Below are positions 1-9,100 of a stretch of 64,000 nucleotides of DNA, in pieces; the first letter of the stretch is position 1; the number at the start of each line of letters is the position of its first letter. Under the pieces are notes generated by a model. The model was not told the DNA's origin, ran no database searches, and saw nothing but the letters and a program-made list of their open reading frames with translations. Source of the DNA: VRUE01 sp963780815 (GTDB taxonomy: Bacteria; Actinomycetota; Thermoleophilia; Solirubrobacterales; 70-9); contig CAWADG010000004.1 in NCBI GenBank assembly GCA_963780815.1, forward strand, positions 565,292 to 629,291. The letters run 5' to 3'. Both the position numbers and the translations under genes were made by a program.

Positions 1-316
1 CGCGGTTGTACCAACTGCGATCGAACAGGACCATCTCGCCGCCGGCCGGCAGGTGGGCGACGTAGCGCTGGTAGTACCACTCCGTCCTCTCACGATCGTT
101 CGGCTTGGCGAGCGCGACGATCCGCACCACCCTGGGGTTGGTCCGTTCGGTGATCCTCCGGATCGTCCCGCCCTTGCCGGCGGTGTCGCGCCCCTCGAAG
201 AGGACGACGACTTTGAGCCCCTCGTGGACGATCCATTCTTGGAGCCGGACCAGCTCCACCTGAAGCCGCCGGAGCTCCTTTTCGTACTGCTTCCTGGTCA
301 GCGCCTTCGGAGCCAC
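1..316 (-). CDS. ppk2: Polyphosphate kinase 2 (PPK2), N-terminal part
   Basis: Transfers phosphate between polyphosphate and nucleotides. The reverse strand reads from a GTG (314-316) through about 105 codons and runs off the left edge, so the C-terminal part lies outside the window. The frame contains the PPK2 Walker A region (FEGRDTAGKGGTI), followed by ALAKPNDRERTEWYYQRY and FDRSWYNR, all hallmark PPK2 segments. The GTG is the first start after an in-frame stop a few codons upstream. It is divergent from the genes to its right; its upstream region carries the first copy of a 33-bp direct repeat. Family assignment is firm; whether it favours ADP, AMP or GDP cannot be told from this fragment. 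Confidence 0.9.
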   Translation of the reverse strand, partial: MAPKALTRKQYEKELRRLQVELVRLQEWIVHEGLKVVVLFEGRDTAGKGGTIRRITERTNPRVVRIVALAKPNDRERTEWYYQRYVAHLPAGGEMVLFDRSWYNR

Positions 317-345
317 GATCCGACCCTAATCGAGAACGCCATAGG

Positions 346-378
346 CTCATCGTGTGCGCGATTGGCCGCCGATCACCG
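346..378. repeat. 33-bp direct repeat, left copy
   Basis: Perfect 33-base match to 1335-1367. This copy reads GTG CGC GAT TGG CCG CCG ATC ACC, the same first codons as the gene at 1343, then runs into a stop after 14 codons. It therefore looks like a duplicated 5' end of that gene stranded beside ppk2, with the methyltransferase gene between the two copies. Confidence 0.9.
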
Positions 379-451
379 CGACGACCTCCATTCGTGAACG
401 CGAAGGCGATTGAGAACGAGACTGCAAGCGCGAGTTACACGCCAAGCCCCT

Positions 452-1264
452 CTACCGCTGAACGGTCACCCGCAGAAAGGTCGCCCCAATCGAGGTGGCT
501 TCATCGCCCGTGTTCTGGTCGCTGAACAGGGTCTCGAGCTCGTTCTGGAGATCGGCCTCGCGGTCGTCCGCCGCGGCCGCCTCGAAGGCGTTCATCGTCG
601 GGCCGTAATAGCTCTTGAACACGCCCACCAGGTCCGCCGGAGAGCCGGGATAGTTGAACGTGTATGTATCCCGCTCGAACGAGATTTGCCCTTCGGGGAC
701 TCCGGCTGCCGTGAACCGCTCGGTCACGTCGTCCTCAATTCCCCAGGTCATCGGGCTGATGAAGCCCTCCGGCGGCGGGGGCGAGTAGGAGGAGCTGATC
801 TTGAGGATCTGAGCGACAAGGGTCGGGTCGTTCGGGATCCAGTTGCCCATGACGATACGCCCACCCGGCTTCGTCACCCGGACCATCTCCTTCGCCACAT
901 CGAACGGCCTCGGCGCGAACATCGCCCCGAAGATGCTGATGACGAGGTCGAAGGTCCCATCGTCCAGTTCGCGCAGATCGGTCACATCGCCCTCCTGGAA
1001 CCGGACGTTGGCCAGGCCGAGCTCCTGAGCGCGCGCATTGCCAGCGGCCACAAGGGGGGCGGAGATATCGACACCGAGGACGTCCGCCCCCATCCCTGCT
1101 GCGGGTATCGCCGTCGTCCCATCGCCGCAACCGACGTCGAGCACCTTCATTCCCTCGGTGATCCCGAGCTTTCCGACCAGCGCCTCTCCGCTCTCCCGCA
1201 TCGTCTCCGCGATGCGGGTGAAGTCGCCCTTCTCCCATAGCGCCTTGTTCGGGTTCGCGTTCAT
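452..1264 (-). CDS. Class I SAM-dependent methyltransferase
   Basis: 270-residue methyltransferase of the Methyltransf_11/25 type; substrate unknown. Motif I is VLDVGCGDG, followed by the acidic end of strand 2 (GVDIS), the post-strand-3 GDVTDL, and a C-terminal half typical of ubiquinone/sterol-type methyltransferases. The open frame extends 72 codons further upstream, but ATG at 1264 is chosen because GAGGGGAGAG precedes it and homology begins there. The gene is bracketed by two copies of a perfect 33-bp repeat, suggesting it was inserted between ppk2 and the gene at 1343. It is divergent from the latter and shares a short upstream region with it. Confidence 0.85.
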   Translation of the reverse strand: MNANPNKALWEKGDFTRIAETMRESGEALVGKLGITEGMKVLDVGCGDGTTAIPAAGMGADVLGVDISAPLVAAGNARAQELGLANVRFQEGDVTDLRELDDGTFDLVISIFGAMFAPRPFDVAKEMVRVTKPGGRIVMGNWIPNDPTLVAQILKISSSYSPPPPEGFISPMTWGIEDDVTERFTAAGVPEGQISFERDTYTFNYPGSPADLVGVFKSYYGPTMNAFEAAAADDREADLQNELETLFSDQNTGDEATSIGATFLRVTVQR

Positions 1265-1334
1265 CGCCTCTCCCCTCTCAGTCAGCTTCGCTGGTCGGAT
1301 CCTATTCCGCAATTGCCGTATGGCCGCCGTTAGT

Positions 1335-1367
1335 CTCATCGTGTGCGCGATTGGCCGCCGATCACCG
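1335..1367. repeat. 33-bp direct repeat, right copy
   Basis: Perfect copy of 346-378. It contains the GTG start and first eight codons of the downstream 288-residue gene, so this is probably the original copy and the left one the duplicate. Confidence 0.9.
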
Positions 1368-2209
1368 AGACAGAGCTGCTGGAACGGCTTGCACTTGACG
1401 ACGAGCGGTTCTTCGCCGCCCTCCAGGACGTGGTCGCGGCCTGGCCGCGCCGCGAGTACGACCCGGCGTTCTTCGAGCACGCGCGCGGTTATCCATTCGA
1501 GCGCCCGCCGGGCTCATATGCGCTCAGGGGCGAGGCGGTGGAGCTCCTGGCGGACCTCGACCCCTCCCAGCGGCGATCGAGGATCGGCGCCCTCACCGAG
1601 GGGCGCCACCCGATTCTGGCCTTCGGCGCCAATGCCGCCCCCTCCCGGCTCGCGATGAAGTTCGCCCACTTCGCCGACGAGGTCGACCGTGAGGTGCTGG
1701 TCCTGACCGGTGAGCTGCACGACCTCGACGTCGGTGCGGTGCCGACCGCGCCGCTGGTCGGCTACCTGCCCGCCAGCCTTTTCGCCAGCCCGGGCACGGC
1801 GGTGCGCGCGGCGGTGATCTGGGTCACCTCCGCCCAGCTGACGCAACTGGTCTGGTCGGAGACGACCTACCGCTTCGGTCGCCTCGAGGACGCCAGCTTC
1901 GAGGTCGACGAAGCCGAGCTCGAGGTCGAGGACGTCTTCGCCTTCGTCTCCCGCCTCGGAGCCTTCTGCATCGACGGCGACCCCGTCGCGCTGGCGGCGG
2001 TTCCGGCGCAGAACCGCGCCGCCGCAGCGCTGTCGCAGGAGGAGCTCCTCGATGCGGTCGCCGGGCTCGTGCTCGGGCCCGGCGCCCGCGCCGAGGAGCT
2101 CGCTCGCGCTTCCTGCGACGACATGCCGGCGGTCATCACCCGCGCCTCGGAAACCGTCTGGCCCCGCGGCCGCCAGCTGTCGTCGCGCTGGACCCCCTAT
2201 CCAGCCTGA
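1343..2209 (+). CDS. Hypothetical protein, possible gamma-glutamylcyclotransferase-like fold
   Basis: 288 residues starting at GTG inside the right copy of the 33-bp repeat. I do not recognise the family with confidence. The segment ILAFGANAAPSRLAMKF around residues 90-106 followed by LVGYLPASLF resembles the nucleotide-like YGSN loop region of gamma-glutamylcyclotransferase-like folds, but the match is weak. The N-terminal 60 residues are acidic and helical, with no signal peptide or membrane segment, so a cytosolic protein is expected. It converges on the secreted-protein gene at 2226 with a 16-base gap. Coding is supported by length and third-position GC bias. Confidence 0.7.
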   Translation: MRDWPPITETELLERLALDDERFFAALQDVVAAWPRREYDPAFFEHARGYPFERPPGSYALRGEAVELLADLDPSQRRSRIGALTEGRHPILAFGANAAPSRLAMKFAHFADEVDREVLVLTGELHDLDVGAVPTAPLVGYLPASLFASPGTAVRAAVIWVTSAQLTQLVWSETTYRFGRLEDASFEVDEAELEVEDVFAFVSRLGAFCIDGDPVALAAVPAQNRAAAALSQEELLDAVAGLVLGPGARAEELARASCDDMPAVITRASETVWPRGRQLSSRWTPYPA

Positions 2210-2225
2210 GGCCGTCGGTGCCGAC

Positions 2226-2873
2226 TCAGCTTTCGGCCCGGAAGGTGACGCCGCTGAGGCTCACGATCGTCCCTTTCCCGCCGTTGGCGTAGACGTCGCC
2301 TTCGACGTTGTGGCCTTCGCTGACCACGTTCGAGCCGAGGACCGAGATCGTTTCTTCGCCTTCGACGTTGGGGAAGACGAGGTCGGATCCCGCCGCCGGC
2401 CTGTACCCCGGCGGAAGCTGGAACAGCAGCCCTGCGATCGGGTTTTCGCCTTCGCCCACTTTCGCCATTCCTTCCAGGTGGACGATCCCCTCGTGATCCT
2501 TGTAGAAGCCGACCGGACGGAACGTGACGCCATCTTCGGGCGGGAAGTTGACGGTTCCATCGAGGAACAGGGGCTGGCCGGCGGCCCCGACCATGCGGAA
2601 CGGCTCCGGGGCGGAGAGGCCGTTGGCGGTTTCGGCCGTTGTCGCCTTCGTCGCCGACGGGACCGTCCCCAGCTTCTTGAGGTTGATGTTCTTGCCGGTC
2701 AGGGTGTGCTTCTTCACTTTGACGCCGGTCACCGCGGACTTCTTGATCTGCTTGGTGCCGACCGAGTTCTTGGGCAGCTTCGTCGCCGCGTAGCTGACGC
2801 CGCCGAGGGCGAGGACGAGCGCCATGGTCGCGACGACGTTGGCATACGTCAGTCGCTCTCGGATCACGTTCAT
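2226..2873 (-). CDS. Secreted protein with Thermoleophilia-type leader
   Basis: 215 residues from ATG at 2873, preceded by AGAGG. The N-terminus MNVIRERLTYANVVATMAL leads into a hydrophobic stretch ending in SYAA, a cleavable export signal. It is followed by LPKNSVGTKQIKKSAVT, a linker that I know as recurrent in secreted proteins of Solirubrobacterales. The remaining 130 residues are a predicted beta-rich domain (FRPVGFYKDHEGIVHLEG, LPPGYRPAAG) resembling tail-fibre or pectate-like surface modules; no catalytic motif is visible. The longer open frame (27 more codons) is rejected because the leader begins here. Function unknown; location extracellular by inference. Confidence 0.8.
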   Translation of the reverse strand: MNVIRERLTYANVVATMALVLALGGVSYAATKLPKNSVGTKQIKKSAVTGVKVKKHTLTGKNINLKKLGTVPSATKATTAETANGLSAPEPFRMVGAAGQPLFLDGTVNFPPEDGVTFRPVGFYKDHEGIVHLEGMAKVGEGENPIAGLLFQLPPGYRPAAGSDLVFPNVEGEETISVLGSNVVSEGHNVEGDVYANGGKGTIVSLSGVTFRAES

Positions 2874-2993
2874 TGAGACCTCTTCTGGTTGGGGGCGGGA
2901 GGACGAGACCGCCAGCCTTTCACCTCCGCGTAAAGAACGGGACCGGCGAGCCACTCAAACCCCGTTGCGCAATGCCTGTGAGACAGTCAGCAC

Positions 2994-4541
2994 ATGCCTC
3001 GCACGCCGCTCGCTCGTCGACTGGGTGAGGCCGCATCGCTCGCGACCCAGTCTGTTGTGCGTGAGGGCTCAGCCGCTGAGCGCGAGTTGCTGCTGCGCCG
3101 GCGCGAGGTCCTCGCGGGTGGCGCCGGCCTTGCCGCCGCCGCGATGCTGGGCGGGCCACTTTCGCGAGCGATCGCCGCTGCGGCCCCCAGGGTCGCCATC
3201 GTCGGTGGCGGCCTGGCGGGGCTCACCTGCGCCTACCGGCTGAGCCAGGCCGGGGTCCGGGCCGACATTTACGAGGCCTCCGACAGGCTTGGCGGGCGCT
3301 GCTGGTCGCGTCGGGGAGATTTCGTCGAAGGGCAGGTGGCCGAGCATGGCGGCGAGCTGATCGACCAGGGCCATACCCAGACTCGTCAGCTGGCCCAGGA
3401 GCTCGGGCTCAAGCTCGACAACCTGCTCTCAGGCGAGGCCAAGGGCACCGAGCCCTTCTACTACTTCGACGAAGAGCCGTACTCATTTGAAGAAGCGACA
3501 GATGACCTGAAGGGGATCTGGCAGCAGCTGCACAAGGACGTATCCGCCGCCGGCTATCCCACCCTCTATACCCAGTCGACCCAGAGGGGCCGCGAACTCG
3601 ACGCCATGTCGGTCGCGGACTGGATCGAGGAATACGTCCCGGGTGGGCTGAGCTCGAAGCTCGGTCAGCTGCTCGATGTCGCCTACAACATCGAGTACGG
3701 CGCCGAGACGAACGTCCAGAGCTCGCTCAACATGCTCTATCTGCTGGCCTTCTCCGGCCAGGGCCAGCTGCGGATCTTCGGCACCTCGAACGAGAAGTAT
3801 CACGTCCGCGGCGGCAACGATCAGATCCCGGCCCGTCTCGCCGCCGCCCTCCAGAATCAGATTCATACCGGGGCCGAGCTGACCGCTATCCGGCGCAACG
3901 CGGACGGCAGCTACAGGCTCTCGTTCAGCACTGGCCCCCCCGTAACCGCCGACCGGGTCGTACTCGCCCTCCCGTTCTCGATCCTTCGCGACGTCGATTA
4001 CACGAAAGCCGGGTTCCTGCCGGTCAAGGACACCGCCATACAGGAGCTCGGGATGGGGACGAACTCGAAGCTTCACGTCCAGTTTCAGAGCCGCATCTGG
4101 AACTCCCTCGGAAACCAGGGCGAGACGTACGCGGACACGGGGTACCAGAACACCTGGGAGGTGACGCGATCCCAGCCGGGGAAATCGGGCATCCTCGTCG
4201 ACTACACCGGCGGGGAGATCGGCGCCGGCTTCGGAACCGGGTCGCCGACGGAACGGGCCGAACGGTTCCTCGAACAGATCGAGCCGGTGCTGCCCGGCAT
4301 CAGCTCGAGCTGGAATGGCCGGGCGACGATCGACTTCTGGACGGCCAATCCGTGGACGAAGGGCTCCTACTCCTACTGGAAAGTCGGCCAGTACACCAAG
4401 TTCGCCGGGGCGGAGCGCCAGCAGGAAGGGGCCTGTCATTTCGCCGGCGAGCACACCTCGATCGACTCTCAGGGATACCTGAACGGAGCGGTCGAATCGG
4501 GCGAACGGGCCGCCGCCGAGCTCCTCGCGGCCCTGAAGTAA
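2994..4541 (+). CDS. Flavin monoamine oxidase, Tat-exported
   Basis: 515-residue FAD-dependent amine oxidase that would oxidise an amine to an aldehyde with release of ammonia and hydrogen peroxide. A twin-arginine signal (RRREVLAGGAGL, residues 35-46) precedes a hydrophobic stretch. The dinucleotide-binding VAIVGGGLAG (67-76), the YEASDRLGGR loop and AEHGGELID are the family's FAD contacts. The C-terminal CHFAGEHTS...GYLNGAVESG segment closes the FAD site. Tat export of a folded flavoprotein fits a cell-surface oxidase. It is followed immediately by a degraded fpg/nei gene on the same strand. Substrate cannot be read from sequence. Confidence 0.88.
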   Translation: MPRTPLARRLGEAASLATQSVVREGSAAERELLLRRREVLAGGAGLAAAAMLGGPLSRAIAAAAPRVAIVGGGLAGLTCAYRLSQAGVRADIYEASDRLGGRCWSRRGDFVEGQVAEHGGELIDQGHTQTRQLAQELGLKLDNLLSGEAKGTEPFYYFDEEPYSFEEATDDLKGIWQQLHKDVSAAGYPTLYTQSTQRGRELDAMSVADWIEEYVPGGLSSKLGQLLDVAYNIEYGAETNVQSSLNMLYLLAFSGQGQLRIFGTSNEKYHVRGGNDQIPARLAAALQNQIHTGAELTAIRRNADGSYRLSFSTGPPVTADRVVLALPFSILRDVDYTKAGFLPVKDTAIQELGMGTNSKLHVQFQSRIWNSLGNQGETYADTGYQNTWEVTRSQPGKSGILVDYTGGEIGAGFGTGSPTERAERFLEQIEPVLPGISSSWNGRATIDFWTANPWTKGSYSYWKVGQYTKFAGAERQQEGACHFAGEHTSIDSQGYLNGAVESGERAAAELLAALK

Positions 4542-5092
4542 TCGCGGCGCTGACGGCAGCTGGTCAGAATTCGCTCAGGGGGGAGCTGGCCGGCGCCTGG
4601 CACCTCTATCCGATCGGGGCACGATGGAGAAGGCGACGGGTCGCGGCCTGGTGCGTGATCTCGGGCGAGAGAGCGGAGGCGGTTCAGTTCGGGGGGCCGA
4701 GGCTGAGGCTGTTTGCGACCGCGGCAGCGGCTCGTGACCCGATCCTGGCCCGCCTCGGCCCGGACATCCTCTCCGCCGATCTCGACACCGGCGCCGTGGC
4801 CCGATCGCTGCGCGCCGACCCCGAGCGCCCCCTCGGCGAGGCGCTGCTCGACCAGGGACGGGTTGCGGGCATCGGCAATATCTTCAAGAGCGAGCCCTGT
4901 TTCGCGGCCAGGCTCGACCCCAGACCGACGCGCCGTCTCTACCGGCGGGCGGGTCGACCTTGCGTGTCCTGTGGGACCCCGATCGCCCTGACCGGGCAGG
5001 GCGACGCCAACCGCAGCACCTACTGGTGCCCTTGCTGTCAGGCTTCAGAACGAGCGCCGCCGGGGATTCCTATTTCTGGCAGGGGCCGTTGA
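4542..5092 (+). pseudogene. Remnant of Fpg/Nei-type DNA glycosylase
   Basis: The frame after the oxidase stop encodes recognisable formamidopyrimidine/endonuclease VIII pieces: GAWHLYPIG, EAVQFGGPRLRL, LARLGPDIL, LLDQGRVAGIGNIFKSEPCF and a zinc finger (C-V-S-C ... C-P-C-C). The N-terminal catalytic module beginning Met-Pro-Glu (the Pro nucleophile) is missing, and so is the helical stretch that normally separates AARLDP from the zinc finger, a deletion of roughly 40 residues. With no nucleophile it cannot act as a glycosylase, so I call it a pseudogene. Its last 23 bases overlap the convergent gene at 5070, whose boundary may reflect the decay. Confidence 0.8.
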
Positions 5093-6026
5093 GGGTGCCG
5101 GGGCTGCCGCGATTTTCGCTCGACCCGTAGAGCGTCGCACCGGCGAGCATCGCCGTGCACCAGCTTGCCGCGAGGTCGTCCTGGGCGGAATCTGCCTTCG
5201 ACGGGTCGAGGCTGAGGCTTTCGCCGGGGTCGATCGGGAAGCCCGAGTAGTCGACGGCGTCGACCACCGACCCTGCCCCGGTCGGCCCGTCTCTGATCGT
5301 GACGGTGCCGCCTGAGTTGGGCAGCGACAGCGGGCAGGCGGCGTCTCGGATCATGACGTCGTTGGAGACGACATAGAGATCTCCGGGGGCGAGGACGCCG
5401 GAGAGCGCGCATTCGGCGCCGGAGTTGATCGTCCAACCTTCGAGGTCGACCGGCGAGGTGTCGGCGTTGAGGAGCTCGGCGTATTCGTAATCGGCCTCGG
5501 TTCCCTTCGGGTCCGGCAGGAGCTCGTCGATCACGACCCTCGGAGGGGCCGGCAGCCCCGATCCGACCTTGCCGGGAGCACCGGCAGCCCCCGGGCGGGG
5601 ACCGTCGTCGTCCCTGATCGTCCCCGTCGCCCGGCCGCGTGCGATCGTCGCCCCGATCGGCTTCCAGAGCCTCACCGCGAGCGTCTCCTTGCCCTCCGCT
5701 ATCGCGTCCGGCACGATCCTGACCACGATCAGTCTCTTCGCGGTATCCGGCTGGAACGCGAGCTGGCCCATGACGATGCTGAAGTCGGATCCGGCGGTCG
5801 CGGTGCCGGACACCGTCCCGTAGGAGACCCTGACCGGACGCTCCGTGTTGCCGATCAGCCTGACCTTGAACCGCAGGGCCGACGCGGACTCGGGTGCCGT
5901 CGAGTCGATGACCTTGAGCTTCGCCGCCATCGCGGTGGAGGCGCCGAGCGAGAGGGAAAGACAGCCGAAGATCGCAAGCCCGCAAACGATGGGCGGAATG
6001 CGCAAATTCTGCTGCGCAACCCTCAT
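5070..6026 (-). CDS. Secreted Calx-beta / lamin-tail domain protein
   Basis: 318 residues. A signal peptide spans about residues 1-35 (hydrophobic core GLAIFGCLSLSLGAS, cleavage near AMA-A). Residues 40-140 form a Calx-beta-like repeat (VSYGTVSGTATAGSDF, then VRIVPDAIAEGKETLAVRL, ending TGTIRDDD). Residues 165-290 are a lamin-tail (LTD) domain with VVIDELLPDPKG, DLEGWTI, LAPGDLYVVSND and the terminal GSPGTLN. This pairing is common on bacterial surface proteins and secreted nucleases; no nuclease domain is present. Probable extracellular structural or adhesive role. The start is supported by the signal peptide. Confidence 0.85.
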   Translation of the reverse strand: MRVAQQNLRIPPIVCGLAIFGCLSLSLGASTAMAAKLKVIDSTAPESASALRFKVRLIGNTERPVRVSYGTVSGTATAGSDFSIVMGQLAFQPDTAKRLIVVRIVPDAIAEGKETLAVRLWKPIGATIARGRATGTIRDDDGPRPGAAGAPGKVGSGLPAPPRVVIDELLPDPKGTEADYEYAELLNADTSPVDLEGWTINSGAECALSGVLAPGDLYVVSNDVMIRDAACPLSLPNSGGTVTIRDGPTGAGSVVDAVDYSGFPIDPGESLSLDPSKADSAQDDLAASWCTAMLAGATLYGSSENRGSPGTLNGPCQK

Positions 6027-6173
6027 CGGCCCAGTCTAAGTACAAATTGTTACTTTATCCACAGCTACCCGGTAGCTGTCGGGAATGTCAACCCGATTTC
6101 CGCGTTCGCGTTTGCCGATCCTGGCCGTTGCGATGCTCGTGTTCCTGCAACGGGGAATGGACCGGATGGAGGG

Positions 6174-9100
6174 CTAGGACTGAGGAGCCAACTCGACCGC
6201 CACGCGCTCGGCGTAGCCGGCGGCGCCGATCTCGGTGAAGAGCCGATGCGCTGCTCGCAGCTCTCCGCGGTGCTCGTCCTCCTCCCCGCGCGCCCGCGCG
6301 AGCATGGCAAGCTCGATATGGATGAGCCCCTCGATGGGGCGGAATTCCATCCTGCGTGCCTGCTCCCTCGCGGTCGCCAACTCTGTTTCGATCTCGTCGG
6401 CTGCTGCCGCGCCCGACGCGGCCACCAGGAGCCGCGCGAGGATCAGATGGCCGGCCGTCTCGCCATAGGCCAGACCCCGAGCGGTCGCTTCCTCGAGGCC
6501 GCGGCGGGCCAGCTCGACTCCCCTCTCCACTTCTCCGAGGCCGGCGTGTGCCTCTGCCAGCCAGAGCATGGCCCAGCTTCTGCTCTCTACCGAGGTCTGT
6601 AGCTCGCGGGACATGTCCAAGGCGGTTTCGAGGGACTCGATCGCCTCGCTCCAACGTCCCTGCAGCATCTGGGCGCCGCCGAAGAACGTCCACGACCAGA
6701 TCCTCGAGAACGCCGCCCCCAGGCGGTCGGAGAGATCCAGCGCCTGCTGGGCATGGGCAAGGGCCGCATCGGAGTCGCCGGAGTGGTAGCAGTGCCAGAA
6801 CCACCACATGTGGGCCCAGCCGATCGTCTCGATATCGCCTTTCTCCCGGCAGAGCTCGATTCCGCGCTCAAACAGCGCCTGAGTCGCGTCGAGCTCGCCG
6901 AGCGCGGTGAGATAGCCGCCCTTGAAGATCAGAGCGTAGCCATACGGGCAGACCACGGAGCCGACCGCGGTGACATCCGGATCGTGCCCGACGAGCTCCA
7001 TCGCGCGATCGAGAATCGCCACCGCCCGTCGGTGCTCGCCGACGAGGAAGTAACCGTACGAGTTGCCCGCGACCGCCATGTATAGCGACGGGTTTTCGGT
7101 CTCCTCGGCGAGGGCGAACGCCTGGGACGCGAGTTCCGCCATCGCCCGCGCGTCGCCGTCGTTGATGCCACGAAGGGCCGCGTAGCTCGCGATCAGGAGC
7201 GCGCGGGTACTGAGATCGCCCGCGGCTGACGCCATCCGCTCGGCTTCGGTGAAGATGTGCTCGGCTTCCTCATGGGTCATGCCGAGCCGCCAGCCGAACT
7301 GGAGGAGGAAGAATCTGGCGGCGAGACCCAGCGCCACCGTCTCCTCGGACTCCGGCAGCCCGTCGGTGAGATCGAAGACCTTTCGCCAGTGACGGGAGGA
7401 CTCGATCGGATCCTGGGTTCCGCTCCAGTTCGCGGCGCGTGCGTGGAAGCGCGCCGCCTCGAGCTTCTCTCCGGCGGCCTCCCAATGCTGTGCCAGCAGC
7501 GCCGCGCGCTCGTCGAGCCGATCGGGGTGATGCTCGGCGATCGCCGTGGCCACCGCGGCATGGTCGGCGGCACGCCTGTCGCCGAGCTGGGACCCATAGG
7601 CGACCTCCTGGGTCAGGGGGTGCTTGAAGGTGTAGATCGACTCGGGGTAGATCTCCTGCTCGTAGACGAAACCCGCGGCGACGAGCTCTCGCAGTGCGTC
7701 TTCGAGCTCGGTCTCCTCGAGCTCCGTCACCTTGCCCAGCACCGACTGGGGGAATTCCTTGCCGATCACCGAGGCGGACTGAAGCACTCCCTTCTCGCGC
7801 GCGTTCAGCCGGTCCATGCGGGCGGAGAGGAGCACCTGGACGCTGGCCGGCACCACCGCCTCATCGACGGGCCGGGCGAGCCGGTATGCGCCGCGATCGC
7901 CTTCCAGGTTGCCGGCCTCTGCCAGCGAGAGAACGACCTCTTCGAGAAAGAAGGGGTTGCCGCCGGTCCGCTCCTCGAGCATCTCCGGCAGCTCGGCCAG
8001 CGAGGGATCGGAGCCGAGCAGGTCGTCGAGCATTTCTCCGACGGCCTCGGGACCGAGAGGCACCAGGGCGATCTGGCTGTAGTAGGGCTTCGACATCCAC
8101 TCGGCCCGATACTCAGGCCGGAAGTTGACGATCGTCAGGTCCTTGGTCCCCTGGATCGCATCGACATGGTTTGCGAGGAACTCCTCGGTTGCTGGGTCGA
8201 TCCAGTGCAGATCCTCGTAGAGGCTGATGCCGGGTTCGCTCGTGCCCTGGGCACGGATCAGGCGTTTGACCACCGCGAGCAGCTGACGGCGGCGGGCATC
8301 GGGGTCGATGCGCGGGGCGGGTCGCTCCGGATCGGGGACCGCCAGGAAGTCGAAGATCAGCGGCAGGTCTTCGACCAGGCTCTCCTCGAGGAGCAGGAGC
8401 TTCCCCGCGATCCGCTCCCGCGCCCGCTTGTCGGAATCCTGGTCGGTGATGTCGAAGTAGCTGCGCATCAGGTGCATCACCGGCATCAGCGGCACCGACT
8501 GGGTGTGGGCGAGGCCGCTGGTGTGGTAGACGGGGACGCCCTTCGCCCGCCAGCGTTGGGTGAACTCATGGCAGAGGCGGCTCTTGCCGACGCCCGGCTC
8601 GCCGACTATGCCGATCACCTGCGCCTCCCCCCCTCTGGCCTGCTCGAAGGCGTTTTCCAGGACCTTCATCTCGTCGACGCGGCCGACGAAACGCGAGAAG
8701 CCGCGTGCCTGAGAGATGTCGAGGCGGCCGCGCGCCGCGCCGACCCCGGTCAGCTCGTGGACCCGAAGCGGGCGGCTCGACCCCTTGACATCGAACTCAC
8801 CGAGGTCGGCGAGCGCAAGATACCCCTGGACCAGGGCGCCGGTGTGCTCGGTCAGGTAGGCCTTGCCTGGCTCCGCCAGCTGCTCCATCCGTTGCGCGAG
8901 CCCGACTGTGTGGCCGACCGCGGTGTACTCCATCCCGAGGTCCTCGCCGATCCCGCCGACGACGACCTCGCCCGAGTTGAGGCCCATCCGAACGAGGAAG
9001 TTGAGGCCCTTCGTCCTCCGCAGCTCAGCGGTGAACTCGGCCAGGTCGTCGATCAGGTGGAGCGCCGCGAAGCAGGCACGCTGGGCGTGGTCCTCATGGG

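Noticed and set aside
6085..6177. 30-codon plus-strand frame with a hydrophobic stretch (PILAVAMLVFLQ) between the Calx-beta and cyclase genes
   Set aside because: No ribosome-binding site, no family, and its stop overlaps the cyclase gene's end; could be chance.
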